Source: JBBKWU01 sp037969035
Lineage (GTDB): Bacteria; Pseudomonadota; Alphaproteobacteria; Micavibrionales; Micavibrionaceae
Direction of reading: 5' to 3'
NCBI GenBank assembly: GCA_037969035.1
Contig: JBBKWU010000012.1
Span: 1 to 64,000 of the forward strand
DNA: 64,000 nt
The notes below the pieces were generated by a model. It was given only the letters and a program-made list of their open reading frames with translations, was not told where the DNA came from and made no database searches. Below, piece after piece: positions 45,733 to 55,492 of this stretch; the stretch's first letter is position 1; each line of letters starts with the position of its first letter. A program made the position numbers and the translations under genes.

Positions 45733-46359
45733 ATGCATAGTTATATTCGCTCTCTCCTCGTTTTCCCTGTTATTGCCATCGCGTTGTTTGTGGGGGCGTG
45801 CTCGTCCTCGCCAAAGCCCGAGGGCAAGCCATTGCCACAGCTTACATTTGATAACACACAGCCTTTGATGGTCAATGTTTCCAATGTTAATACTGACAAC
45901 CGCTATAACCCAGGGAATGATATCAATGATGTTTCTGCGAGTTTCCCAACACCGCCGGATATGGCGTTCGTTCAATATATAGAGCAACGTTTTCGCCCTT
46001 CGCTATATACAGGTAAAAGCGCGCTGAATGTTGTGATTGAAGGCATGCATGTCTATCAAAATGAAAAGAAACCAGACGGGGCACTTAATAAATGGCTCGG
46101 ATTTAATGACATGGATCATTACGATGTGTTTTTGGCTGTGCGCCTGACATTGGTAAATGACTACGGTCATGAGGGTTCACAAGCGCGTTTGGAGTTTCGT
46201 GGCGATTTGAACATTCCCGAGCATTACAGTATCGCGAAAAGAGAAAAAACGCAGCTCCGCTTTCTTGAGACATTCATGAAGAACGTCGATGATGAGTTTG
46301 TGAAAACGTTACGCGACAAGCTGCATGTTTTATCAACAACAAGCGCTGTCGGCAGGTAA
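45733..46359 (+). CDS. Lipoprotein of unknown function
   Basis: 208 residues. Type II signal with lipobox LFVGAC and lipidated Cys at about residue 23. The mature part looks like a small alpha/beta domain (FVQYIEQRFRPSLY, LNVVIEGMHVY), similar in plan to lipoproteins of the LptE/YajG kind. It is downstream of the orphan permease on the same strand with a 96-nt gap. Function not known. Confidence 0.75.
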   Translation: MHSYIRSLLVFPVIAIALFVGACSSSPKPEGKPLPQLTFDNTQPLMVNVSNVNTDNRYNPGNDINDVSASFPTPPDMAFVQYIEQRFRPSLYTGKSALNVVIEGMHVYQNEKKPDGALNKWLGFNDMDHYDVFLAVRLTLVNDYGHEGSQARLEFRGDLNIPEHYSIAKREKTQLRFLETFMKNVDDEFVKTLRDKLHVLSTTSAVGR

Positions 46360-46366
46360 CGTTCGT

Positions 46367-47809
46367 TTAGCGACGCCAAAAATGCGGTGAAAGCATTACA
46401 AGCACGGTGAAGAGTTCGAGCCGTCCCAGCAGCATCGCAAAGCTCAGTATCCATTTAGCACTATCAGGCAAAGGTTGAAACGTTCCAGCAGGGCCAATAA
46501 TGGGGCCAAGGCCTGGGCCGACATTGGATAGGGCTGTCGCAGAGCCAGACATAGCGGTCACAAAATCAAGCCCCACGAGCGATAAAGCGACAGCAATCAG
46601 CGCAAAGCACAATGCATAAAGGAAGAAGAAGCTCATGACCGATGTTTGCACATCTACGGGGATGGCTTTTTTGTTGTAGTAGGGAATGAACACACCATGC
46701 GGGTGCAGGAGCTTTTTCATCTGCATGTTGGAGACAGAGTACAGCACTTGAAAGCGGAAGATTTTAATACCGCATGTTGTTGAACCCGCACACGCACCAA
46801 CCACCATCAGGAAGAAAAAGAGGCTGGTCGGGAAAACACCCCATATACCATAGTCATCGCTGGTGAATCCTGTCCCCGTCATTACGGATGTTATATTGAA
46901 CAGCGATTTAACAAACGCCACCTCAAAGTCCATATTACTAATACTGGTCAGGTATATGACCATAAGAAGGGTTGATATGCCGAGAATTGAAAGAAACCAC
47001 CGCACTTGTGTGTCTTGAAGGAATGGCTTTATGTTCCCGTTCACAGCTTTTAGATAAAGGACAAACGGTATGCCGCCAGCAATCATGAATATAACAGCAA
47101 CAATTTCAGGCCAGATAAACGGGTAGTGCGAAAACGACGTGTCATAGGTGGAATAACCACCCGTGGAAATGGTGGTCATGGCATGCGCTAAGGAGTCAAA
47201 CAGGCTCATGCCTGTCATGTTGTATAAAAATGTGCAGAATAAAGTTAAAAGAACATAGATAATACCGATAGAGCTTGCCAGTTTTGCCGTGCGGGGCATG
47301 GCCTTTTCTTTTTCTGAAAGCTCGGTTTCAAAAAGCTGCATACCACCAATTTTAAGCATCGGCAAAATTGACATGGCCATGATAATAACCCCGATACCGC
47401 CAAGCCATTGCAGCATAGACCGCCAGATCAAAATACCGCGCGGTAAGGATTCTATATCCGTGAAAATTGTAGAGCCTGTGGTCGTGAGCCCTGATGTTGA
47501 TTCAAAAAACGCATCTGTGAAAGAAAGACCAGTCCCAGAAAGCCAGAACGGGAGAGCCGAAAACAAACATAAAACCACCCAGCTTAGGCTGATGAGCATA
47601 AACCCCTGTTTCGGGCGGATTGTGACGTTGTCTTTTGAGTTGGCAAGAACAAGAAGGCCGCCAAAAAAGGATGTTACCATGATGCAGGCAAAGAAAACTT
47701 TCCAATCAGAGTTGTCGTAATATAAGTCAACAGCAAGCGGGAACGCCATACTCACGGAGAGTGTGGACAATAAAATTCCGAGTATGTAAAGGACAGGGCG
47801 AAAGTCCAA
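46367..47809 (-). CDS. trkH: Trk/Ktr potassium uptake protein TrkH
   Basis: 480 residues with about ten membrane segments, an SKT-family channel subunit. Filter-loop blocks TSGLTTTGST, TTISTGGY, VMTGTGF and SNVGPGLG are present. It imports potassium together with cytoplasmic TrkA, which is not in the window. It is downstream of apaG on the same strand by 18 nt. Confidence 0.95.
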   Translation of the reverse strand: MDFRPVLYILGILLSTLSVSMAFPLAVDLYYDNSDWKVFFACIMVTSFFGGLLVLANSKDNVTIRPKQGFMLISLSWVVLCLFSALPFWLSGTGLSFTDAFFESTSGLTTTGSTIFTDIESLPRGILIWRSMLQWLGGIGVIIMAMSILPMLKIGGMQLFETELSEKEKAMPRTAKLASSIGIIYVLLTLFCTFLYNMTGMSLFDSLAHAMTTISTGGYSTYDTSFSHYPFIWPEIVAVIFMIAGGIPFVLYLKAVNGNIKPFLQDTQVRWFLSILGISTLLMVIYLTSISNMDFEVAFVKSLFNITSVMTGTGFTSDDYGIWGVFPTSLFFFLMVVGACAGSTTCGIKIFRFQVLYSVSNMQMKKLLHPHGVFIPYYNKKAIPVDVQTSVMSFFFLYALCFALIAVALSLVGLDFVTAMSGSATALSNVGPGLGPIIGPAGTFQPLPDSAKWILSFAMLLGRLELFTVLVMLSPHFWRR

Positions 47810-47827
47810 AATAATCTCCTGTAAAGA

Positions 47828-48220
47828 TTAGTGAAGCTGGCTGTTTTGATGGGGGCTGTCGAGCGAAAAGGCGGGTATATCCACTTTGAATGGCGCGCCG
47901 TCACTGGCTTCCATTTGATAGGCACCGACCATAATGCCGCTTGGCGTTGTAAGAGGCGCGCCGCTTGTATATTCGAATGACTCGCCTGGTTTTAGAACGG
48001 GTTGCTCACCAATAACGCCGTCACCTTCGATTTCCTGTGAAAAGCCGTTTGAGTCTGTGATCTTCCAGTAACGCGAACGTAAGCAGACAGTTTCTTCACC
48101 ATGGTTGGTGATGCAAACCTTGTACGCCCAGAAGAAGCGGTGATCGCGGGGCGTGGATTGATCTTCTAAGTAGGCGGGTTCTACTGTAACCATAATGTCT
48201 TTTGTGGTTTTGTTGTACAT
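47828..48220 (-). CDS. apaG: ApaG protein
   Basis: 130 residues, a single fibronectin-III-like domain. Conserved VEPAYLEDQSTPRDHRFFWAYKVCI, YWKITD, GVIGEQPVLKPGESFEYTS and GIMVGAYQM identify it. E. coli ApaG is tied to Ap4A metabolism and magnesium/cobalt tolerance. Normal length. It lies upstream of trkH and after the ompA terminator. Confidence 0.95.
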   Translation of the reverse strand: MYNKTTKDIMVTVEPAYLEDQSTPRDHRFFWAYKVCITNHGEETVCLRSRYWKITDSNGFSQEIEGDGVIGEQPVLKPGESFEYTSGAPLTTPSGIMVGAYQMEASDGAPFKVDIPAFSLDSPHQNSQLH

Positions 48221-48252
48221 CTGTTGCTATCGTTCCTTAATGAATGGAAATG

Positions 48253-48288
48253 AAAAAAGCCGAGCTCATTATAGCCCGGCTTTTGAAA
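48253..48288 (-). terminator. Rho-independent terminator of the OmpA lipoprotein gene
   Basis: Stem AAAAGCCGAGC (48255-48265) with GCCCGGCTTTT (48274-48284), read on the minus strand with a T-rich run following. Confidence 0.75.
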
Positions 48289-48311
48289 TTCTTTCCAGAT
48301 AAGATTACATC

Positions 48312-49220
48312 TTATTCAAAGGTAATCTGTGATCTTCTGTTTGCTGGCTCACGAACGTTATCAGCCGTTTGAACGAGAAGTTCGCTCTCGCCACGCCCAT
48401 CAACCATGATCGAAGCAGCAGGAACGCCGCGGTTGATCAACTCGTCACGAACGCTGTTAGAGCGCTTCATGGCTAGGTTCTTGTTGTATGTTTGTGAACC
48501 AGAGCTGTCTGTGTGACCAACAATACGAACAACGTTCGGGTTGCGGGCTTTCACTTCGTCTGCAACGGCATCCAGAACATTCTGTCCACCAGCGCCGACT
48601 GCGCTCTTATCGAAGTCGAAGAATACCAAGTACATTGCATCTTCAGGTTTCATTGGCTCAGCAGCCGGTAAGTCAGTTACGATCGGTGTAACAAGCTCAG
48701 GCTGAATTTGTGGCATTGGTGCCGGAGCAATCATGCCCTCAAGAGCTGCAATCGCGTCAAGGTAGCGTGTTTTACAAGCTACGATATCGTCGTTTTGCCA
48801 GTTTTCTTCTTGTTGTTCAATCCAGCAATCAAATGAGGCTTGTGCCACAGCAGATTGTTGAGGTGCAATGTCGCGTGCGCCCAAATCAAAGGCGATAATC
48901 ATACGACCGCGCGCTGTGCTGAGTTCTTCCATGTGTTGTGGAAGCAAGTTCCAGTCACTGATTGGCTCAGGCATAACAACGTCACCGTTTGCAGCAGCAA
49001 TACCTTTGCGTGCAAAGTGCAACGCATCAGGATAATCAAACATGCTGTTTAATTCGTTGTTTGCGTAGTCACGGTATTCCGCAGCAAGGTGCTGTGTAAA
49101 TGGGCTGCCGACGGCTTGCATTTCGTTCAAAGCCTTGACTTCGCTGTGTGAATTGAAGCTAGTACAGGCACTCACACCTAAAAGACAACCAGCCATAAGT
49201 AAATTGCGCATGTTAATCAT
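48312..49220 (-). CDS. OmpA-family peptidoglycan-associated lipoprotein
   Basis: 302 residues from the ATG at 49220, which has AAGGAG 6 nt upstream. Lipobox LLGVSAC gives a lipidated Cys near residue 19. The N-terminal half is a helical domain of unknown type with two cysteines (FDCWI, VACKT). The C-terminal OmpA domain (about 195-302) has the VRIVGHTDSSGS and NLAMKRSNSVRDEL peptidoglycan-binding motifs. The double domain layout differs from Pal. Confidence 0.9.
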   Translation of the reverse strand: MINMRNLLMAGCLLGVSACTSFNSHSEVKALNEMQAVGSPFTQHLAAEYRDYANNELNSMFDYPDALHFARKGIAAANGDVVMPEPISDWNLLPQHMEELSTARGRMIIAFDLGARDIAPQQSAVAQASFDCWIEQQEENWQNDDIVACKTRYLDAIAALEGMIAPAPMPQIQPELVTPIVTDLPAAEPMKPEDAMYLVFFDFDKSAVGAGGQNVLDAVADEVKARNPNVVRIVGHTDSSGSQTYNKNLAMKRSNSVRDELINRGVPAASIMVDGRGESELLVQTADNVREPANRRSQITFE

Positions 49221-49264
49221 TGTAAACTCCTTGTAGCGCTGAAGGTAAAAAATAAATCCACCCT

Positions 49265-49292
49265 GTTATAACCAATTGCAATAAAATGTAAA
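49265..49292 (-). promoter_or_regulatory. Probable strong promoter of the OmpA lipoprotein gene
   Basis: On the minus strand: TTTACA (49292-49287), 16-nt spacer, TATAAC (49270-49265), each one mismatch from the sigma-70 consensus. Confidence 0.6.
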
Positions 49293-49437
49293 GTAATCTC
49301 GTAAAATATTTTGCGTTTTTTTTCATTGAAGGCTTTGCGGTAATATATTGTATGAGAAGAATAATTTGCGAGCTTGATTTTCTCGTCAGCATTATTAATG
49401 TACGGAAACGACATGATCTGTTGGCAAGGAGTATATA

Positions 49438-50545
49438 ATGCGCGCAGAAACGGAAAAAGCAGTCCGCGATATTGAAAATTCAATCTCTCTTCTTCGGAGG
49501 CATCTTTGACTGGGATGTTGCGTTAGCGCGTCTTGATGAACTCGGAACGCTGAGTGAAGATCCTGATCTATGGAATGATCAGGAAAAAGCTCAGTCTGTG
49601 ATGCGTGAAAAAACACAGCTAGAAGGCAGTATCGCGGAAATCAACTCTATCCAAAGCACACTTGATGATAATCTCCTCCTGATTGAAATGGGGGAAGAAG
49701 AGGGTGATGACGCCGTTGTAAAAGACGCAGAAGCCGCTCTAGATAAGCTAAAAATCAAAACGGACAAGTTACAGCTCAGTAGTCTTTTATCAGGGGAAGC
49801 AGATAATAATGACGCGTTCCTTGAGGTTAATGCAGGCGCAGGCGGCACTGAGGCACAAGATTGGGCGGAAATGCTTTTGCGCATGTATATAAGGTGGGCG
49901 GAACAACACGGGCATAAGACAAGCACATTAGAGTACAGTGAAGGCGAAGAGGCCGGATTGAAATCCGCCACGATCAAGATTGAAGGTGTGCAGGCTTATG
50001 GTTGGCTTAAGACAGAAAATGGTGTGCATCGCTTGGTTCGGATTTCACCGTTTGATTCAAACTCAAAGCGGCACACAAGCTTTGCTTCCGTTAGTGTTTC
50101 ACCTGTTCTGGATGATAACATTGACATTGAAATCGAAGACAAAGACATTCGCGTCGATACGTATCGTTCCAGTGGCTCAGGCGGCCAGCACGTTAACACA
50201 ACGGATAGTGCGGTGCGTATGACGCATATTCCAACCAATATCGCTGTTGCGTGTCAAAGTGAACGCTCGCAACATCAAAATAGAGCACATGCCTTGACGA
50301 TGTTGAAGGCGAAGTTGTATGAAATGGAAATACAAAAACGCGATCAGGAAAAAGCCGCAGAACACGGCCAAAAAACGGATATCGGTTGGGGGCATCAAAT
50401 ACGCTCTTATGTACTGCACCCGTACCAAATGATAAAAGATGCACGCACAGGTTTTGAAAATACAAACACAAGAGCTGTAATGGATGGCGATATAGATGGG
50501 TTCCTTGAATCCTCACTCGCCCACCGGATCAGCAAGAAAGAATAA
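49438..50545 (+). CDS. prfB: Peptide chain release factor 2, made by +1 programmed frameshift
   Basis: The true start is the ATG at 49438, with AAGGAG 6 nt upstream. The first 23 codons end in a TGA at 49507-49509, and the rest lies in the +1 frame, giving 368 residues. This is the classical RF2 autoregulation: RF2 ends at its own UGA when abundant and frameshifts when scarce. The GGQ motif (SGSGGQH) and the UGA/UAA-specific SPF tripeptide (RISPFDS) are present. The two secreted-protein genes follow on the same strand, the first after only 3 nt. Confidence 0.97.
49495..49510 (+). promoter_or_regulatory. Programmed +1 frameshift site of prfB
   Basis: CGGAGG CAT CTT TGAC: a Shine-Dalgarno-like AGG just upstream of CTT-TGA-C, as in E. 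coli prfB. The ribosome slips from CTT to TTT and continues with GAC TGG. Confidence 0.93.
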
Positions 50546-50548
50546 TAA

Positions 50549-51739
50549 ATGATGGGTTTTAAGTTACACGGTAATATTGGCGCAGCTTTTGTTTTTGGCG
50601 CGATGTTGGCCACTCTTGTTACGCTGGCATCACCGGTTCAGGCGCAGGGTCAGGATAATGTGAGCAGTAAAGAAAATACGCCCACTGTCTTTGTTCCGAC
50701 AAGTGCTTGGCTTGTGGGGCCAATATCGGTTATGGAGCCAGAAAAAGGGCAGGATATGCCCTGCCTCATGACAAATCATTATGATAACGGGTATAGCGTT
50801 CGTATTTCAGGCAATGACCGTGAGATTTTGGCGGTGGCAATTGATTTTCGCAAAGATTTATTCGAGGCGGGTAATGATTATGACCTTGGCTTGAAGGTCG
50901 GCGATTATCAACAAACATTATCTGCGGCGGCTTATGATAGCTCGACGCTCGTTATGAATACAGATCGTAGCACATCGCTGTATAGTGAAATAAAAACCGC
51001 TAAAAAGCTCGTTGTTACATTTGGGAAAACAGACCTGCCGTTTTCATTGTTGAGTGCAAGCGATGGTTTGACTCGACTGTCATCATGCGCCAATACATCA
51101 CAAGACAGAGATAATGCACGCACGCAGAGCATTGAAAATAGCTTACGTGATGACTTCCAAAGCCATACCAAAACCACGGCACAGCCGTTGGAACCCATTG
51201 ACGCCATCTCAAGTGGTATGAACGTGAACAATAATGTGAGTGCCGAAGCGGAAAGCGCGGCTGTGGTAGAACCAGATACGGAAACCAATAATCTAGGCGC
51301 CATCCTTGATGGGTTTTTAAAGAAGGCTGATGAGCCTTTGGCACCAAATCCAAAAACAGGGACTGCGGAGGAAACGGCGCGCTCATTTCCAGCCGAAGCT
51401 GTGGAGCGCCCTATAATCAGCACACAGCCAACAACACCACAGACGGCGCAACAGGCAACGCCACAAGCAGGCGTGATGCAATGGCAGGCGCAACAAGGCG
51501 GAAGCTTGAAGGACATTTTAAATGTTTGGACGTCGCATAAAAAGGTTGGATTACTTTGGGGGGTAGAGGATAGCTATTACTTGCCTCGCCGTTTCGCATT
51601 TGAAGGTACATTTGAGGATGCTATTCGTGCTGTTTTAGCGGAATTTCAAAGTGATGAACTACGTCCGCGCGGCAAGCTGTATAATGATACGGAGACGGGC
51701 AAGGCTTTCTTGTTGGTTGAGTATGATACAGGGGAATAA
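50549..51739 (+). CDS. Secreted protein with a TcpQ/PilL-like C-terminal domain
   Basis: 396 residues. Signal peptide of about 33 residues (cleavage near VQA-Q). An N-terminal domain (about 40-175) resembles the N-terminal domain of the next gene: S-A-W opening, a Cys after a Pro, AIDFRKDL strand, KVGDYQ and a final Cys. A proline/glutamine-rich linker (about 180-305) follows. The last 90 residues (QQGGSLKDILNVWTSHKKVGLLWG, FEGTFEDAIRAVL) fit the TcpQ/PilL-type domain of pilus and conjugation outer-membrane proteins. Directly after prfB. Confidence 0.8.
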   Translation: MMGFKLHGNIGAAFVFGAMLATLVTLASPVQAQGQDNVSSKENTPTVFVPTSAWLVGPISVMEPEKGQDMPCLMTNHYDNGYSVRISGNDREILAVAIDFRKDLFEAGNDYDLGLKVGDYQQTLSAAAYDSSTLVMNTDRSTSLYSEIKTAKKLVVTFGKTDLPFSLLSASDGLTRLSSCANTSQDRDNARTQSIENSLRDDFQSHTKTTAQPLEPIDAISSGMNVNNNVSAEAESAAVVEPDTETNNLGAILDGFLKKADEPLAPNPKTGTAEETARSFPAEAVERPIISTQPTTPQTAQQATPQAGVMQWQAQQGGSLKDILNVWTSHKKVGLLWGVEDSYYLPRRFAFEGTFEDAIRAVLAEFQSDELRPRGKLYNDTETGKAFLLVEYDTGE

Positions 51740-51850
51740 CGTAAATTCATTCTTTGCTTTATGGCTATAGCTGTGTATGCTCATCTATGGGGTTCATGGT
51801 TTCTTTGAAACATTTATATGTATACAAAATAATATTGCGGGAGCAAAACA

Positions 51851-54793
51851 ATGCGTAAGTTATTGTCATCAACGATTTTAGGTGGTGCGTTGGCGTTTAC
51901 AGCCATCGCAGGAATGCAGCAAGCTTCGGCGGGCGCGTTCCACGATTTATCGCCAAACAGCGAGTGGGCCGTCACAAAAATAGAATCAAAGAACACAGGC
52001 GCAAGGCCATATTGTGCGCTGGCACAGCGTTTTACGAATGATGTTGTCTTAACATTCGCCCGTAACCAAGATGATGAAACATCGATCGCCATTGACTTCC
52101 AAAAACCGCGCTTGAGCCAAGATCAGTACTATAGCGTAAAAGTAGATGCAGGATTCGGGCAAACACGCGAATTCAATATCAAGCCCGTTTCGGATGCTGC
52201 CGTTGTGATTAAAGTTGGGAGCGACTATGCCTTTCTTGAGGCTTTGGGACGCAGTTCTCTTATGAAAGCCGATATAGAAGGTTACGAGTACGCATTCAAT
52301 ATTAAGGATTTTTCTGACGGACAAATGAAAATGGGCGGTTGCTTGGCAACGCTGGTTGAGCCTGCGGCTGGTGGTGATTTTGATGCTCCTATTTCAGGCA
52401 GTAGAGCTGCGGGAGGTGTTAAATCTTCGCCATTGATTCCAGTGGCTGATGAACGTCAGTTGCTCGCGGCTGATCCTGTGGATACGGGCTATGTGTCAAA
52501 GATTTCGAATGCTGAAGCGGATATGGCGCGTGAGATCGATAATCTGAAAGATGAAAATAATAAATTACGTACGTCTTTGGAAAATGAACGTCGAGATTTC
52601 GAAAACAAATTTATGGAGCGCAGCCAAGACAGTAGCGCGATGATTGAACTCAGCGAAAAAGTACAGTTGCTTGAGGTCGAGAATAACGAATTACGCCATA
52701 AAGTAACAGACATGGCTGTCTCACAAGCTAAAACGGCTGCTGTGCCGTCGAAAGTTGTGCGCGATCAGTGTGAACCTGAATTAATACAAGATACAGCGAT
52801 GATGCGTGAGCTTAAAATGCTCCGTGATGAGAACAGCAAATTGCAACTTCATTTAAAGCAAGCGCAAGCAAGTGTTGCGGCAAGCACAAGTGATCTTGAA
52901 AAAGTCGGTTCCGCCGATAAGCAAATGGCGCAGGATTTGAATAACCGCATTTCATTTTTAGAGCAAGAAAACAGAACACTGAAAACACAGCTTAATGAAT
53001 CTATGCAGATGCAAGCGTCTAAAACAGTCGATACTAGCAAACTGACTACGTTGCAGGGAAAAATCGATACGCTTGAGTTTGACAACACAAAACTGCAGGC
53101 AAAAGTAGAGCAGCAAAAACTCGAAATAGCAAAATTCGATGGACAAAACGATAAAGCGGCCGTGGTCGGTGGTTTACAGCAACGTGTAGACGCGTTGATG
53201 GCTGAGAACGCCAAGCTTTCAAATACAATTGAAGGTATGGGCAGTACATCCGGTGCAGGCGCAGCGTCGTCACCGTTTCTTGTCTCTAAAGTGAGTTCGC
53301 TGGAAACACAGCTTGGTAATGTTAAGCGTGAGCGGGATTCATTGCTTGTGAAGATGGATGATATGAACAGAGGTCGCGAAGATCAGTTGATTGATATTTC
53401 GTCCGATAACTGGAATTTAGAGCAGGCAACGCGCCGCTATAACGAAGCTGAGAGAGAGATACAGCGTTTGGGGCTTCAGTTGGAGCAGGAACGCTCAACG
53501 TGCGCTACACAAAAGCATGAAATTGAATATATGTTGTTTGACCCGTCAATTGCGACGAAAGAGCAAATTGCACGCTTGAACAAAGCCGAAGAGAAAGCCG
53601 CAAAAGCCGAAACATTACTGGACGCACAGAAAACTGGTTATGACGGTAAGGTCACAGCATTGACGCAGGATGTTACGCGTTTACAAGGCGATATAGGCAC
53701 TCTTGAGGGGAAGCTTAAGGTTGCGGAGACTGAATTTAATAACGGCTTTGGTGATTATAAGGAAAAACTTGCGGCCCGCGAAGGTGAACTTGGCTCTAAA
53801 ATCGCGGCGTATGAAACGCAAATTAAATCATTGTCTGGTGAACTTGCTTTAAAGACGGCAAAGCTTGATGAAGCCACTGCCGCGCTCAATGTGAAAACGG
53901 CTGCCCTTGATACAAAGGCGTCAGAGATCGCAACGAAGAATGCCCTTATCGGTGATTTGAAAGCGCAGCAAGGTGATATTGCACAGATGAAAGTCTCTGT
54001 TGCAGAAATGGAAAAACTGCAACGCGAAAAAGATTTCTTGATTCAAAAAACGGCAGAGCTTGAAAAAGATAATGTTAGCTTGTCTCAGGCGGTTCGTTCA
54101 ACAAAGCAGCAGGTTGCTGATTTGCAAACGGCAAAAAGCATGAATGTCATTGAGGCTTCTGCGGGTGGCGATTTGTCTTCCAAAAAAGTTGAACGTGAGG
54201 CGCTTCCTTTGCCGACGAAGGTAAGAGATGCAGGTCCCGTGGCACTCAGCCCAAAGGCAGCCGACCCATATGTTGACACAATGTCAGCCCAAAGCATGGA
54301 GCAGGCGGCTAAGGCTACGCTGGAGATAAATACAGCTAATGTTACTATGACGGGTGTTGAACCTTATTTGAAAATGGCAGGAATTACCGTTGAAAATAGT
54401 GTGAAGCAGACGGAAAATCGTGCAGGTTTCGCGGCTTATAGCTGGGAAACAAATGGCCTTTATGGTAGTGCTGAACAACGCATGACGGGTAGCAGCAAGG
54501 GTTTTGATGCGTTGGTTACAGCTTATTTGTCAGAAACAAAAGCGCGCTGTAGCGGTGATTTTGCGGCTTCGCCATCAACGGATGAAACAATCTCTGGTAT
54601 TCACGTGACATCATATGAGATCGCGTGCGTCAGTAATGATGTGAGTGCAGCAGCGTCCATCGTGTTTATTGAAGAGCACGGGCAGTTTACTGCGATCGCT
54701 CATGAGGCGGGTCTGGATTACATGGATTATGCCATGGATATGCGCGATAAATTGATATCGTCCTTTGGCGAAACCAAAATGGCAGCACGTTAG
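51851..54793 (+). CDS. Large secreted coiled-coil protein
   Basis: 980 residues, signal peptide ending near ASAG at residue 28. The N-terminal domain (about 32-165) matches the plan of its upstream neighbour's first domain: SEWAVTKI, PYCALAQ, AIDFQKP, YYSVKVDAG and a closing GGCLATL. A central coiled coil runs from about 210 to 780, with repeated LENEN/LEQEN heptad-like units. The C-terminal domain (about 820-980) has cysteines (KARCSGDF, EIACVSN) and a PsbP-like end. GGGAG lies before the ATG. A strong terminator follows. Function unknown. Confidence 0.8.
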   Translation: MRKLLSSTILGGALAFTAIAGMQQASAGAFHDLSPNSEWAVTKIESKNTGARPYCALAQRFTNDVVLTFARNQDDETSIAIDFQKPRLSQDQYYSVKVDAGFGQTREFNIKPVSDAAVVIKVGSDYAFLEALGRSSLMKADIEGYEYAFNIKDFSDGQMKMGGCLATLVEPAAGGDFDAPISGSRAAGGVKSSPLIPVADERQLLAADPVDTGYVSKISNAEADMAREIDNLKDENNKLRTSLENERRDFENKFMERSQDSSAMIELSEKVQLLEVENNELRHKVTDMAVSQAKTAAVPSKVVRDQCEPELIQDTAMMRELKMLRDENSKLQLHLKQAQASVAASTSDLEKVGSADKQMAQDLNNRISFLEQENRTLKTQLNESMQMQASKTVDTSKLTTLQGKIDTLEFDNTKLQAKVEQQKLEIAKFDGQNDKAAVVGGLQQRVDALMAENAKLSNTIEGMGSTSGAGAASSPFLVSKVSSLETQLGNVKRERDSLLVKMDDMNRGREDQLIDISSDNWNLEQATRRYNEAEREIQRLGLQLEQERSTCATQKHEIEYMLFDPSIATKEQIARLNKAEEKAAKAETLLDAQKTGYDGKVTALTQDVTRLQGDIGTLEGKLKVAETEFNNGFGDYKEKLAAREGELGSKIAAYETQIKSLSGELALKTAKLDEATAALNVKTAALDTKASEIATKNALIGDLKAQQGDIAQMKVSVAEMEKLQREKDFLIQKTAELEKDNVSLSQAVRSTKQQVADLQTAKSMNVIEASAGGDLSSKKVEREALPLPTKVRDAGPVALSPKAADPYVDTMSAQSMEQAAKATLEINTANVTMTGVEPYLKMAGITVENSVKQTENRAGFAAYSWETNGLYGSAEQRMTGSSKGFDALVTAYLSETKARCSGDFAASPSTDETISGIHVTSYEIACVSNDVSAAASIVFIEEHGQFTAIAHEAGLDYMDYAMDMRDKLISSFGETKMAAR

Positions 54794-54826
54794 GCGAACC
54801 TAAATATAGACACAGACATTGAATGC

Positions 54827-54862
54827 AAAAAATCCCGACACAATAAGTGGTCGGGATTTTTT
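54827..54862. terminator. Bidirectional terminator between the coiled-coil gene and phaR
   Basis: AAAAAATCCCGAC (54827-54839) and GTCGGGATTTTTT (54850-54862) form a perfect stem with A/T tracts on both sides, serving both convergent genes. Confidence 0.9.
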
Positions 54863-54913
54863 ATTGTTCTATAGCTTGCGTGAGGTCGCGCTGGTCTAGG
54901 CGTCAGTGCGTGC

Positions 54914-55384
54914 TTATTTAGTGCCGCTGCTTTTGTCTGTGCCTTGTGGCGCGAATGGTGTCCATGCTTTCATGGCTTGCTCAAACATAGCCATGTTCTG
55001 GCGTCCCATTTCTTCGAATGCTTTTACAGGGAACATTTCTTGGATTTGATCCTGATTTTGGCTGAACGCGTCAATGGCTTGTTCCAGATAGTTCGGAACG
55101 AACGGCTGCATGTTGTCGCCATAAAAGCCGATGAGCTGGCGCAGGAACGGAATAGGAAGCATTTGGTTGTCTTGCTTTGATTCCTGCTCAACAATGATTT
55201 GAGTCAGAACTTGACGGGTCAAATCTTCGTTGCTTTTCGCGTCCTTAACAACGAATTCGTGACCTTCTTTGACCATTTCATATAAATCATCAAGCGTCAC
55301 ATAGCTGCTACGGCCTGTGTCGTATAGGCGACGGTTCGCGTATTTTTTGATAACAGTAGGCTCGTCTTTATTTCTCTTGCTCAT
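54914..55384 (-). CDS. phaR: Polyhydroxyalkanoate synthesis repressor PhaR
   Basis: 156 residues from the ATG at 55384 (MSKRNKDEP), with AAAGGAG upstream. The PHB/PHA accumulation DNA-binding domain IKKYANRRLYDTGRSSYVTL is near the N-terminus, followed by the KEGHEFVVKDAKSNEDLTRQVLTQI helix region. It represses phasin and sometimes synthase genes until polymer granules titrate it away. Divergent from phaC, the likely regulatory target. Confidence 0.95.
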   Translation of the reverse strand: MSKRNKDEPTVIKKYANRRLYDTGRSSYVTLDDLYEMVKEGHEFVVKDAKSNEDLTRQVLTQIIVEQESKQDNQMLPIPFLRQLIGFYGDNMQPFVPNYLEQAIDAFSQNQDQIQEMFPVKAFEEMGRQNMAMFEQAMKAWTPFAPQGTDKSSGTK

Positions 55385-55492
55385 AAGAACTCCTTTGCTG
55401 CAACACAACAATATGTGTCTGCGTCATTATGCACAAATTTTGCGCAGTGAAAAGGGGTAGAATATTTTTTGTTCTTTGGATATGGTTTGTGC

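Noticed and set aside
49472..49507. Start of prfB at 49472
   Set aside because: The frame before the CTT-TGA site is not translated from here; the RF2 N-terminus comes from the ATG at 49438 by frameshift.
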